Below the pieces are notes generated by a model. The model was not told the DNA's origin. It saw only the letters and a list, made by a program, of their open reading frames with translations, and ran no database searches. The position numbers were made by a program, and so were the translations under genes. From the NCBI RefSeq assembly GCF_900215355.1, contig NZ_OBEA01000002.1, positions 372,001 through 436,000 of the forward strand: a stretch of 64,000 bases of DNA. Direction: 5' to 3'. How positions within the stretch are numbered: position 1 is the first letter of the stretch; the number at the start of each line of letters is the position of its first letter. Positions 42,368 through 51,171 of this stretch are shown here, piece by piece. Origin of the DNA: Pseudooceanicola antarcticus (GTDB taxonomy: Bacteria > Pseudomonadota > Alphaproteobacteria > Rhodobacterales > Rhodobacteraceae).

Positions 42368-43576
42368 TTACTCGAGTTCTTTCAGCTCGGCATCGGCCTT
42401 GGCAAGCGCCTCGGCGGGCTCTGCGTCACCGGTGACGACCGACTGCACCATCTCGATCATGATGTTCTGGAAGGCGCGGTAGTCGGTGAAGAGCGGCTCG
42501 GGGCCACCGTACTCGATGCCCTCGATGTAGGGCGCCCAGTAGGGCTTCTCTTCGACCAGGGCGTCGATGGTGGGCGAGGGACGCAGGGGCGTCAGGCCGG
42601 CGTTCAGGTCATATTCCTCCTGTGCGGCGGGCGCGGTGAGGAACTTGGCCAGGCTGATCGCCTGCTCTTCGACGCCGGTGCCCGAGAAGACGGCCAGGCT
42701 GTCGGTGATCAGCAGCGTGCCGGGGCCCTTGGCCTCGGGGCCGAGGGGCAGGTTGGCGACACCCCAGTTGATGTCGGTGTCCTGCAGGCGCGAGACGGCG
42801 CCGATCGAGGCGTGGATCATCGAGACGCCACCATCGAGGAAGATCGCGCGGACCTCGTTCTGCTCGTAGGCGGTCGGGCCTTCTTCAGAGTAGGGCACGA
42901 GGGTCTTGTAGGCTTCCAGCGCGGCCAGCACTTCGGGGCTGTCCAGGACGATGTTGCCTTCGTCGTCGATGACCTGGCCGTTGTTGGTGTAAACCCAGTG
43001 CAGGAACTGGTGCATCGTGTTGTCGAAGGTCTTGGCGACCAGGCCGAAGCCGGCGGCATCGGTGTTCTCGGTCACGGCCTTGGCGGCGGCGATCACGTCA
43101 TCCCAGGTGGCGGGCGGCGTTTCGGGGTCCAGGCCGGCTTCCGCGAAGAGGTCCTTGTTCCAGTAGAGTGCCTTGGTCGAGAAGGCGACCGGCACGCCCC
43201 ACTGCTGGCCCTGGTAGGTCACGGTGCCCACCACGTTGGGGTAGTAGGAGGCCTTTTCCTCGTCGGTCATGGGGATCGGTTCGATCAGGCCGAACTCGGC
43301 GAATTCCTTCAGGGTCCGCGAGCCGACATAGGCCAGGCCCACCGGGGTGCCGGCGACGGCAAGGGTGGTCACCTTGTCCTGGCACTGGCCCCAGCCCACG
43401 ACTTCGGGGGCGACGGTCCAGCCTTCGTTCTGGGCCTCCCACTCGGCGATGTACTTGTCGTGGATCGGGTCCATGGTATCGCCGCAGACGATCATCGTGA
43501 TCTCTTCGGCCATGGCCGGCGCGGCTACCGTCAGGGCGGCAATCGCGGCGCCGGTGCGCAGCAGGGTCTTTGTCAT
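42368..43576 (-). CDS. Sugar ABC transporter substrate-binding protein
   Basis: This 402-residue family-1 solute-binding protein has a Sec signal (MTKTLLRTGAAIAALTVAAP, cleavage after AMA) and typical features such as WGVPVAFSTKALYWNKDLF, PPATWDDVIAAAKAV and a C-terminal PYIEGIEYGGPEP. It binds a mono- or oligosaccharide in the periplasm. In this regulon the ligand is likely GlcNAc, chitobiose or a related amino-sugar compound. It is preceded by the permease genes and followed by a hairpin and the ATPase. Confidence 0.9.
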   Translation of the reverse strand: MTKTLLRTGAAIAALTVAAPAMAEEITMIVCGDTMDPIHDKYIAEWEAQNEGWTVAPEVVGWGQCQDKVTTLAVAGTPVGLAYVGSRTLKEFAEFGLIEPIPMTDEEKASYYPNVVGTVTYQGQQWGVPVAFSTKALYWNKDLFAEAGLDPETPPATWDDVIAAAKAVTENTDAAGFGLVAKTFDNTMHQFLHWVYTNNGQVIDDEGNIVLDSPEVLAALEAYKTLVPYSEEGPTAYEQNEVRAIFLDGGVSMIHASIGAVSRLQDTDINWGVANLPLGPEAKGPGTLLITDSLAVFSGTGVEEQAISLAKFLTAPAAQEEYDLNAGLTPLRPSPTIDALVEEKPYWAPYIEGIEYGGPEPLFTDYRAFQNIMIEMVQSVVTGDAEPAEALAKADAELKELE

Positions 43577-43633
43577 GGTTACTTTCTCTCCTGTTGGTGC
43601 CCTTTGCGGGCCTTGGGCCTTCTGGCCCGTTCT

Positions 43634-43651
43634 GCGCCCCTTGCGGGGCGC
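43634..43651. other. Hairpin between permease and binding-protein genes
   Basis: GCGCCCC-TTGC-GGGGCGC (7-bp stem) lies in the 103-base gap between permease and binding-protein genes. On the plus strand it is followed by GGGTTTTTT and thus looks like a terminator for transcription opposite to the operon; on the minus strand it is a leader structure before the binding-protein gene. Confidence 0.5.
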
Positions 43652-43679
43652 GGGTTTTTTCGCGCCGGGCGGTGGCGAG

Positions 43680-44540
43680 TTACTGCTTCACCGCCCCGGC
43701 CGTCAGGCCGGCAACCAGGTAGCGTTGCAGCGCGAAGATCAGGATCATGGCCGGGGCGATGCCCACGAAAGAGGCGGCCATGAGCTCGTTCCAGATGACC
43801 TCCTGGCGGCCGAAGTAGGCAAAGAGGCCGATGGGAAGCGGCATGAATTCGGTCTTCGAGTTGAAGGTCAGCGCGAAGATGAACTGCTGGGCGTAGGCGC
43901 CGATGAAGGTGGTGATGGCGACCACGATGATGCCGGGCATGGCCAGAGGCAGGATCACCCGGCGCAGGATGTAGAAGTGACCCGCTCCGTCGACATAGGC
44001 GGCCTCGTCCAACTCGCGCGGGATGCGCTTCATGTAGGTCGAGAGCAGCCAGATCGCCGTGGGGATCAGGAAGGCCACGCCGGGCACGATCATCGACCAG
44101 TAGGTATTCAGCAGCCCGTAGCTGCGCATCAGCCGGAACAGCGGGATCAGCAGCACCGCGCCCGAGAACATGTTGACCGCCAGGAAGCCGCCAAGCAGCG
44201 AGCCGGCGCCCTTGAACTTGATCCGGGCGAAGGCATAGGAGGCCGGGACCACCAGGGCCAGCACCACCATGGTGATGATGGTCGAGATGTAGAACGAGTT
44301 GAAGATGTAGCGCCCGAAGCCCGGCACGCTCTCCCACATGGTGATGTAGGCCTTGAACGAGCCATTCTCGGGGAAGAACTTATAGGGCGTCGAGAAGAGC
44401 AGCCCGAGCGGCTTCAGCGAGACCAGGAACCCTTCGATGAAGGGGGCCAGGATGAAGAAGAGGAAGAGCGCGATGCCCATATACATCAGGACCACTTCCC
44501 ACCAGCGGTAGCGGTCGATCATGGCGTTTTTCTTCATCAT
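43680..44540 (-). CDS. Sugar ABC transporter permease, MalG-like
   Basis: The 286-residue membrane protein has six hydrophobic segments and the EAA loop (DEAAYVDGAGHFYILRRVIL) that docks the ATPase, as in MalG/UgpE proteins. It overlaps the MalF-like permease gene by four bases. It forms half of the channel for the amino-sugar importer. Confidence 0.9.
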   Translation of the reverse strand: MMKKNAMIDRYRWWEVVLMYMGIALFLFFILAPFIEGFLVSLKPLGLLFSTPYKFFPENGSFKAYITMWESVPGFGRYIFNSFYISTIITMVVLALVVPASYAFARIKFKGAGSLLGGFLAVNMFSGAVLLIPLFRLMRSYGLLNTYWSMIVPGVAFLIPTAIWLLSTYMKRIPRELDEAAYVDGAGHFYILRRVILPLAMPGIIVVAITTFIGAYAQQFIFALTFNSKTEFMPLPIGLFAYFGRQEVIWNELMAASFVGIAPAMILIFALQRYLVAGLTAGAVKQ

Positions 44541-45421
44541 GTCGTCATCCTCCGGGAGAGTTTGGTCACGGCCTGGAAGTAGAGGATCGCGAAGGCCGAC
44601 AGGAACAGGCAGATCACCACGGCGCGGGCCGCGCCCTCACCGAACTTCTTCGAGCCGATGGCGGTGGAGTAGGTGTCGATGATCATCGTGGTGGTCGAGC
44701 CCGAGGGGCCGCCCTGGGTCAGGATCCAGATGATGTCGAAGCTGTTGAACGTCGAGATGAGAGAGATCATCGACATGGTGATCGCCGCCGGGAAGATCAT
44801 CGGCAGGGTGATCCGGCGCAGGCGGTAGAAGCGGCTGGCGCCATCGGTCCAGGCGGCCTCGTGCAGGTCGACGGGCACCGACTGGATGGCGGCCAGCATG
44901 TACATCGTCACCATGGGCACGCCGATCCAGACGTCGGTGATGATCGTCGCCCAGAACGCGGTCGAGCCATAGGCCAGGAAGGCCACCGGCCCATCCGACA
45001 GGCCGAAGCGCTGCAACAGGCCCGAGATCATCCCGAACTGGCCGTTGTACATCCAGCCCCACATGAAGATGCCGATGGCCATCGGCACGATCCAGGGCGG
45101 CATGGTCAGGATGCGGAAGACGGCGCGGCCGGGCAGGGCGGCGTTCAGCAGCACGGCGCCGCCGGTGCCGATGATCATCTTCAGCGAGACCGACAGGAAG
45201 GTCCAGACGAAGGTGCGCCCGATGATCTCGGCAAACTCGGTGTCGAAGATCTTCTGGTAGTTCTTCCAGCCCACCCAGTTCGTCGTCTTGCGCAGCGAGG
45301 CGTCGGTGAAGGAGAGGTGGAAGGTATCGACCAGCGGATAGGCCACGATGGCCGCCACGTAGAGAAGCGCCGGGATCAGCAGGATCCAGGCGAAGAGAAC
45401 GGCTGATTTATGTCCGGGCAT
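44537..45421 (-). CDS. Sugar ABC transporter permease, MalF-like
   Basis: This 294-residue protein has six hydrophobic segments, the N-terminal helix AVLFAWILLIPALLYVAAIV and an EAA loop (HEAAWTDGASRFYRLRRITL). It pairs with the MalG-like permease. Its start codon overlaps the oxidoreductase stop (TGATG), which shows translational coupling with the Gfo/Idh gene. Confidence 0.9.
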   Translation of the reverse strand: MPGHKSAVLFAWILLIPALLYVAAIVAYPLVDTFHLSFTDASLRKTTNWVGWKNYQKIFDTEFAEIIGRTFVWTFLSVSLKMIIGTGGAVLLNAALPGRAVFRILTMPPWIVPMAIGIFMWGWMYNGQFGMISGLLQRFGLSDGPVAFLAYGSTAFWATIITDVWIGVPMVTMYMLAAIQSVPVDLHEAAWTDGASRFYRLRRITLPMIFPAAITMSMISLISTFNSFDIIWILTQGGPSGSTTTMIIDTYSTAIGSKKFGEGAARAVVICLFLSAFAILYFQAVTKLSRRMTT

Positions 45422-46584
45422 CAGGCCACGACCTTTCCGGAGGCCAGCGCCTCGTCATACTTGTCCCAGACCGGCGCCATGTCGATCACCCGGCGCGCGG
45501 CGCGGGCCTCGTCCATGGTGATCGCCAGCAGTCCGGCTTCCAGCGCATCCAGCACCGAGACAGGCTGCTCGGCGCCCGTCTTCACAGCCGCGATGACGCC
45601 CTTGGCCATTTCCTCGTCCGCGCCATAGTGCTGCGACAGCTCCGAGGCCTGGTAGGTCTTGCGGATCAGCGGCTGGCTGGTGTGGCTGTCGGTCACGTTC
45701 AGGAAGCCGCGGACGAAATCGCCCTCTGCCATGCCCTGGCTGCCGATCACCGCGAAGCGGCGGAAATCGTCGGGCACGTTGAGGTTGGTGTGGAAGCTCA
45801 GCGCTGCGCCATTGGCGTATTCAACGATGGCCACCTGGTAGTCGATGATCTCGGCGTCGCTGTCGAAGACCTTGTCCGTCCCATTCCAGCCCGAGGGCTT
45901 GCGGTGATAGACCTCCATGTCGTTGATCCCGCGATTGCCGGGATCATTGGCGGGCACGAAGGTGCGCCGGCCACCGAAGGAGCTGACCCGCTCGGGTCGC
46001 GCGCCGATGACCCCGTTGTAGAGGTCGATGTCGTGGCAGCATTTCTCAAGCATGAAGCCACCGGCGTAGCGGTCATAGCGCCGCCAGTCGCGCATGAAGA
46101 AGGCGCCGTGGTAGGGGGGGATATGCTCGCTCGCCTCGATCGAAACCACGTCGCCCAGCTCGCCCCGCGCCTGTGCCGCGCGCAGGTCGCGGTAGAGGGG
46201 GGCATAGCGCAGCACCAGGCCGATCAGCAGGTTCTCGCGGCCATACTTGGCCAGCAGGGCCGCCATTTTCAGAGTGTCCTCGGTGGTGGTCACCACCGGC
46301 TTCTCGGAAAAGACTTTCACGCCGGCCTCGAAGCCCGCGCGGATGTGGTCCAGGTGCATGTGGTTGGGCGAGCCGACCATCAGCAGGTCCAGGGACTCGG
46401 CCTTCAGCAGCTCTTCGACCGTCTCATACCGGGTCCCGGCAGGGATCCCGTGCTTCTCCAGGTTCTCCATACCCACGGGGGCGGGGTCGACGTAGCCCGC
46501 GATCTCGAATCCGGGGTCCATCTGCTTGAAAACCTGGCCCAGGTATCCAAGGCGATACCCAAGCCCGACGATGCCGACTCTCAT
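45421..46584 (-). CDS. Gfo/Idh/MocA family oxidoreductase
   Basis: The 387-residue protein has an N-terminal Rossmann domain (MRVGIVGLGYRLGYLGQVFK), the conserved FSEKPVVTT with the catalytic-type Lys of the EKP motif, and a C-terminal beta-sheet domain with CCHDIDLYNGVIGARPERVS. Such enzymes oxidise or reduce sugars or inositols, some also cleaving glycosides through a 3-keto intermediate. It is the first gene of the ABC operon under an RpiR palindrome, so it probably modifies the imported sugar before or instead of NagA action. Confidence 0.88.
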   Translation of the reverse strand: MRVGIVGLGYRLGYLGQVFKQMDPGFEIAGYVDPAPVGMENLEKHGIPAGTRYETVEELLKAESLDLLMVGSPNHMHLDHIRAGFEAGVKVFSEKPVVTTTEDTLKMAALLAKYGRENLLIGLVLRYAPLYRDLRAAQARGELGDVVSIEASEHIPPYHGAFFMRDWRRYDRYAGGFMLEKCCHDIDLYNGVIGARPERVSSFGGRRTFVPANDPGNRGINDMEVYHRKPSGWNGTDKVFDSDAEIIDYQVAIVEYANGAALSFHTNLNVPDDFRRFAVIGSQGMAEGDFVRGFLNVTDSHTSQPLIRKTYQASELSQHYGADEEMAKGVIAAVKTGAEQPVSVLDALEAGLLAITMDEARAARRVIDMAPVWDKYDEALASGKVVA

Positions 46585-46648
46585 TGCAAGTCCCTGTTGT
46601 TGTCTCGGGTTTTGGAGGAGCCGATGCGTGCCGACTCTGCCCGAATTA

Positions 46649-46663
46649 CGAAATTTATTTTCG
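46649..46663. promoter_or_regulatory. Candidate RpiR operator, divergent Gfo/Idh-nagA region, site 1
   Basis: CGAAATTTATTTTCG fits GAAA-N5-TTTC, and the palindrome extends to TACGAAA/TTTCGTA. It lies 65 bases upstream of the oxidoreductase start. Confidence 0.7.
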
Positions 46664-46722
46664 TAGACTGCGGCGGAGATTCATGGCAGTCAATATAAAA
46701 ATGACAAAGACAGCAGCGATGA

Positions 46723-46737
46723 TGAAATTCATTTTCA
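46723..46737. promoter_or_regulatory. Candidate RpiR operator, divergent Gfo/Idh-nagA region, site 2
   Basis: TGAAATTCATTTTCA is a second GAAA-N5-TTTC palindrome, 74 bases (about seven helical turns) from site 1 and 74 bases before the nagA start. Two sites in phase could allow looping over both promoters. Confidence 0.68.
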
Positions 46738-46810
46738 GCAACTGCCCGAGCAAGAGGCAGCCTGTGCAGGGGTGGCGGAACCCGTTCCGCAGCCGGGGCC
46801 GGTTGGCCGC

Positions 46811-47950
46811 ATGAGCACAGGGACAAGCACCGGGATTTCCCCCGCCGCGCGGCGTCTGTTCGACGGTCGGCGCTGGCATGAAAATGCCGCGCTCCGCATC
46901 GAGGAAGGGCGCGTGGCCGAGGTGATTCCCGGCGTCCCGGTGGCCGATCTTCTGGTGCCGGGCTTCGTCGATCTTCAGGTCAACGGCGGCGGCGGCGTGC
47001 AGTTCAACGACGCCCCCGATGCCGCGGGACTGGCGCGGATCGTCGAGGCGCATCGCGCGGGCGGCACCACCTGCCTGCTGGCGACCCTGATCACCGACAC
47101 GCCCGAGATCACCGAGGCGGCAATCTCCGCCATGGCAGAGGCCCTGGCCGCGGGTCAGGAGGGTCTGGCCGGGCTGCATCTTGAAGGCCCGCATCTCGAC
47201 CCGCGCCGCAAGGGCACCCATGCGCCGGAGCTGATCCGCCCGATGGAGACCGCCGACCTCGACCGCATTCTTGCCGCCGCGCCGGTCTGCGGCCATCTGC
47301 TGGTGACCCTCGCGCCCGAAAGCGCCACGGCAGGGCAGATCGCGGCCCTCGTGGCCGGCGGAGTGCAGGTCAGCCTTGGCCACAGCGATTGCACCGCCGA
47401 AGAGGCCCAGGACGCCTTCGCCGCTGGTGCCAGCATGGTCACCCATCTCTTCAACGCCATGAGCCAGCTGGGCCACCGCGCCCCCGGCCTTGTCGGTGCG
47501 GCGCTTGAGGCGGGTCCGGTTCATGCCGGGCTGATCGCCGATGGCTACCATGTCTCGGACCTTGCCATGCAGGTGGCGCTGCGCGCCAAGGCGGGGCCCG
47601 GTCGGATCTTCCTGGTCTCGGACGCCATGGCTGCGACGGGATCCGATCTGACCGAGATCCAGCTGAATGGCCGCACCATCCATCGCGCGGGCGGACGGCT
47701 CACCCTGGCCGACGGCACCCTTGCGGGGGCCGATATCACCATGCTGGACGCCCTGCGCCATTGCCACCGCCAGCTTGGCCTGCCACTGGACGAGGCGCTC
47801 AGGATGGCGGGTCTCTACCCGGCGGAAGCCGCGGGTCTTGCCGGAAAAGGGCACCTTCAGCCCGGCGCCGCAGCAGATTTCCTTTTGCTCGACGCGGAAT
47901 TGCAGCTTGAATCCCTTTGGGTCTCGGGCACGGAGAGGTGGGTCGCATGA
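46811..47950 (+). CDS. nagA: N-acetylglucosamine-6-phosphate deacetylase
   Basis: The 379-residue amidohydrolase has NagA features: VPGFVDLQVNGGGGVQFND, HLEGPHLDP with the metal Glu, SLGHSDCT, THLFNAMSQL and FLVSDAM with the catalytic Asp. It removes the acetyl group from GlcNAc 6-phosphate to give glucosamine 6-phosphate for NagB. The first-domain metal site is the mono-metal type (no HxH, as in many NagA). The start at 46811 has only a weak ribosome-binding site; an in-frame GTG at 46772 is an alternative. It overlaps the kinase gene (ATGA). Confidence 0.9.
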   Translation: MSTGTSTGISPAARRLFDGRRWHENAALRIEEGRVAEVIPGVPVADLLVPGFVDLQVNGGGGVQFNDAPDAAGLARIVEAHRAGGTTCLLATLITDTPEITEAAISAMAEALAAGQEGLAGLHLEGPHLDPRRKGTHAPELIRPMETADLDRILAAAPVCGHLLVTLAPESATAGQIAALVAGGVQVSLGHSDCTAEEAQDAFAAGASMVTHLFNAMSQLGHRAPGLVGAALEAGPVHAGLIADGYHVSDLAMQVALRAKAGPGRIFLVSDAMAATGSDLTEIQLNGRTIHRAGGRLTLADGTLAGADITMLDALRHCHRQLGLPLDEALRMAGLYPAEAAGLAGKGHLQPGAAADFLLLDAELQLESLWVSGTERWVA

Positions 47951-48867
47951 TCGTCTGTTTCGATATCGGTGGCTCTGCCATCAAGGGTGCCGTGGCCACC
48001 AGCGCCGAGGACATCCGCCCGCTGCCGCGGCGCAAGACGCCCGGCCACAGCTTCGAGGCCTTCGTCGCGGCGCTGCAAGCGGACATCGCCGAGGCGGGCA
48101 GCCGCCCCGAAGCGGTGGCGATCTCGATCGCCGGGGTGGTCGATCCGCGCGATGGCCGCGCTATCGTCGCCAATATCCCCTGTCTCCATGGGCGCCCCCT
48201 GGCCTCCGAGCTGCAACAGGCGCTTGGTCTGCCGGTGCGTATCGCCAATGACGCCGATTGCTTTGCCCTTGCCGAAGCCTCGCTTGGCGCGGGCCGGGGC
48301 CACGAGGTGGTCTTCGGCGCGATCCTCGGCAGCGGCGTCGGCGGTGGCCTCGTGACCGATGGTCGGCTCGTGGCCTCTGGCGGAGGCTATGCGGGCGAAT
48401 GGGGGCACGGCCCCGTGGCGCGCCGCAGCCTCGACTGCCTGCCCGAGCCGCTGCCGCTGTTCCAATGCGGATGCGGGCTGAAGGGCTGCCTTGATCCCAC
48501 CTGTTCGGCGCGCGGGGTTGAAAGGCTCTATACCCATTTGACCGGCCGCGAGCTGCCCTCGACCGAGGTGCTGGCGCGCTGGCACGCGGGCGAGGAGGGC
48601 GCGGCGCTGACCGTCGCCGCCTGGCTCGAGCTTCTGGCCGGACCGCTGGCCATGGTGATCAACATGACCGGCGCCACGGTGGTGCCGGTTGGCGGCGGCC
48701 TGGCCAATGATGCCCGGCTGATCGACGCGCTGGACCGCGCGACGCGGCCGCTGACCCTGGCCAAGCAGGAAGATCCGCTGGTCGTCCAGGCCCATTGCCG
48801 GACCGAGCCGGGTCTGATCGGTGCTGCGATCCTTGCTCTGCAGGAGGGCCGTCGTAATGCGGCCTGA
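47947..48867 (+). CDS. nagK: ROK-family sugar kinase, probable N-acetylglucosamine kinase
   Basis: This 306-residue ROK protein has the ATP-binding CFDIGGSAIKGAV, the NDADCFALAEA catalytic-Asp segment, the EWGHGPV motif and a zinc site (CGCGLKGCLDPTC). No helix-turn-helix precedes it, so it is a kinase and not a repressor. Its overlap with nagA predicts phosphorylation of free GlcNAc after import by the ABC system, since no PTS genes are present. Confidence 0.86.
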   Translation: MIVCFDIGGSAIKGAVATSAEDIRPLPRRKTPGHSFEAFVAALQADIAEAGSRPEAVAISIAGVVDPRDGRAIVANIPCLHGRPLASELQQALGLPVRIANDADCFALAEASLGAGRGHEVVFGAILGSGVGGGLVTDGRLVASGGGYAGEWGHGPVARRSLDCLPEPLPLFQCGCGLKGCLDPTCSARGVERLYTHLTGRELPSTEVLARWHAGEEGAALTVAAWLELLAGPLAMVINMTGATVVPVGGGLANDARLIDALDRATRPLTLAKQEDPLVVQAHCRTEPGLIGAAILALQEGRRNAA

Positions 48868-48921
48868 CCTCAGCCTCACGACTGGCAGGCCCGGCCTGCC
48901 CCATGCACGGAAGGATGCTGT

Positions 48922-50430
48922 GTGAGAGTTTTCACCGCCTCCCTGGCGACCGAGACCAATACATTCTCGCCCCTGCCCACCGACCGCGCCGCCTTCGAGG
49001 CCGCCTTCTACGCCGCGCCCGGCATGCATCCCGAGACGCCGACGCTCTGCTCGTCTCCGGTGCCGATCCTGCGCCGGCGCGGGCGGACCGAGGGCTTCAC
49101 GGTGATCGAGGGCACCTCGGCTTGGGCCGAACCCGCGGGGCTGATCAAGCGCGAGACCTATGAAGAGCTGCGCGACGAGATCCTTGACCAGCTGCGTGCC
49201 GCGCTGCCCGTCGATGGCGTGGTGCTTGGCCTGCACGGCGCCATGGTGGCGCAGGGCTACGACGATTGCGAGGGCGACCTGCTGGAGCGCGTGCGCCAGA
49301 TCGTCGGCCCGGATGTGCTGGTGGCCGCCGAGTTCGACCCGCACAGCCATCTGACCCGCCGCCGCGTGGCGCAGCTGGATATCGCGGCGATGTTCCTCGA
49401 GTTCCCCCATACCGATTTCCAGGAACGCGGAGAGCATGTCGTGGACCTGGCCCTGCGCGCCCTGCGCGGCGAGATCCGCCCCGTGATCTCGACCTTCGAC
49501 TGCAAGATGATCGGCATCTACCCGACCAGCCAGCAGCCCATGCGCGGCTTCGTCGACCGGATGAAGGCGCTTGAGGGGCAGGGCCGTATCCTGTCGGCCT
49601 CTGTCGTGCATGGCTTCATGGCGGGGGACGTGCCCGAGATGGGGACGCAGATCCTTGTGCTCAGCGATGACGCGCCCGACGAGGGCGCGGCGCTGGCGCG
49701 ACGCCTGGGCGAAGAGCTCTACCGGCTGCGCGGCCAGACCGCGATGCCGATCCTCGATTTCGAGGCGGGGATCGACCAGGCGCTTGCGACCCGCGCCAAG
49801 GACCCATCAATGCCGGTCACCATTGCCGATACCTGGGACAACCCAGGCGGCGGCTGCGCGGGAGATGGCACCCACGTTCTGCTGTCGCTGATGAAGCGCG
49901 GCGTGGACCGGGTGGCCGTGGGGGCCATCTGGGACCCGATCGCGGTCAGCTTCTGCCATGCGGCGGGCGAGGGTGCGACGCTGCGCTTGCGCTTCGGCGG
50001 CAAGGCCGGCGCCGAGGCCGGTCCGCCCATCGACGCCGAGGTCATCGTGCGCCACGTCGCCGCCGAGGGCTGGCAGAGCTTCCGCGCCAGCCGCGTGACC
50101 CTGGGGCGCACCGCCGTGGTGCGCATCGCGGGCACCGAGATCGACGTGGTGCTGATCTCGTCGCGCTCGCAGACCTACGAGCCCTCGATGTTCTCGAACC
50201 ACGGGATCGATTTCGCCGGCAAGGAGATCCTGCTGGTCAAGTCGACCAACCATTTCCACGCCGGGTTCGACCCGGTCTCGTCGCGGATCATCTACGTCGA
50301 CAGCCCCTCGAGCTATCCGACCAACCCCGCGGCGACGCTCTACCAGAAGGCGGGGTCGGATTTCTGGCCCAAGGTCGAGGACCCGCTGGGCCTCGGCATC
50401 CGTGACACGGCAGAAGAGGAAGTCCGATGA
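48922..50430 (+). CDS. M81 family metallopeptidase (MlrC-like), second copy
   Basis: The 502-residue protein is a paralogue of the one at 34925-36373. It shows TASLATETNTFSPLPT, GLHGAMVAQGYDDCEGD, AAEFDPHSHLT (variant of the DLHxN motif), FPHTDFQERGEH, and DTWDNPGGGCAGDGTHV in the C-terminal domain. It starts at GTG with AAGGA upstream. It follows the kinase gene after 54 bases and overlaps the SDR gene by four bases, so it is part of the nagA operon. Its amide or peptide substrate is unknown. Confidence 0.86.
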   Translation: MRVFTASLATETNTFSPLPTDRAAFEAAFYAAPGMHPETPTLCSSPVPILRRRGRTEGFTVIEGTSAWAEPAGLIKRETYEELRDEILDQLRAALPVDGVVLGLHGAMVAQGYDDCEGDLLERVRQIVGPDVLVAAEFDPHSHLTRRRVAQLDIAAMFLEFPHTDFQERGEHVVDLALRALRGEIRPVISTFDCKMIGIYPTSQQPMRGFVDRMKALEGQGRILSASVVHGFMAGDVPEMGTQILVLSDDAPDEGAALARRLGEELYRLRGQTAMPILDFEAGIDQALATRAKDPSMPVTIADTWDNPGGGCAGDGTHVLLSLMKRGVDRVAVGAIWDPIAVSFCHAAGEGATLRLRFGGKAGAEAGPPIDAEVIVRHVAAEGWQSFRASRVTLGRTAVVRIAGTEIDVVLISSRSQTYEPSMFSNHGIDFAGKEILLVKSTNHFHAGFDPVSSRIIYVDSPSSYPTNPAATLYQKAGSDFWPKVEDPLGLGIRDTAEEEVR

Positions 50431-51170
50431 TCAACCTGGCAGGCAAGCGCGTCGTGGTCACCGGCGCGGGGGGCGGCATCGGCACGGCGCTGATGCGGGC
50501 CCTGGCAGAGGCCGGCGCCCATATCGTCGCCTGCGACCGCGCAGGCACCGAGATCTCGGGGGCTGCCGAGGTCGAGCTTTTCGACATCACCGACGCCGAA
50601 GAGGTCGCCGCCGCTGCCCGGCGCATTGCGGCCCGGCCCGTCGACGTGCTGATCTCCAACGCCGGTGGCACGCGGGTTGAGACGATGGAGGCCACCGACC
50701 GCGCTGCCATTGACTTCGATCTCTCGCTGAATTTCACCGGCGCGGCACAGTTCAGCCGTGCCCTGCTGCCGGCGATGCGGGACGCCGGTGGCGCCATGGT
50801 CTTCGTGGCGTCGGTCAACGGGCTGGCGCACTTCGGCAACCCGGCCTATTCGGCGGCCAAGGCGGGGCTCATCGCCTGGTCCAGGGCCATCGCCACCGAA
50901 GAGGGCAAGCACGGCATCCGCGCCAACGTGGTGGCGCCGGGCTCTGTGCACACGCCCGCCTGGGACGACCGCAAGGCGCGTCAGCCAGACATCTTCGCCA
51001 AGGTCACGGCGCTTTACCCGCTGGGACGGCTGGTCAGGCCGGAAGAGGTGGCCAGCGCCGCGCTCTTCCTTGCCTCGCCGCTGGCCAGCGGAGTCACCGG
51101 CACTGTGTTGCCGGTGGACGCGGGCCTGACGGCGGGCAACCTGCCCTTCATCGACATCATCACCGCCTAG
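50427..51170 (+). CDS. Short-chain dehydrogenase/reductase
   Basis: The 247-residue classical SDR has TGAGGGIG (residues 13-20), SNAGG, the catalytic Ser (VASVNGL) and YSAAK, and ends with a GTVLPVDAGL-type C-terminus. It is translationally coupled to the second MlrC-like gene (ATGA) and is the last gene of the nagA operon; the next gene is convergent with one base between stops. Together with the Gfo/Idh protein it suggests redox steps on the imported amino-sugar derivative. Confidence 0.87.
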   Translation: MINLAGKRVVVTGAGGGIGTALMRALAEAGAHIVACDRAGTEISGAAEVELFDITDAEEVAAAARRIAARPVDVLISNAGGTRVETMEATDRAAIDFDLSLNFTGAAQFSRALLPAMRDAGGAMVFVASVNGLAHFGNPAYSAAKAGLIAWSRAIATEEGKHGIRANVVAPGSVHTPAWDDRKARQPDIFAKVTALYPLGRLVRPEEVASAALFLASPLASGVTGTVLPVDAGLTAGNLPFIDIITA

Positions 51171-51171
51171 G

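Noticed and set aside
47857-49611. Open frame on the minus strand across the kinase and MlrC-like genes
   Set aside because: Shadow of coupled plus-strand genes, with composition typical of reverse-frame translation.
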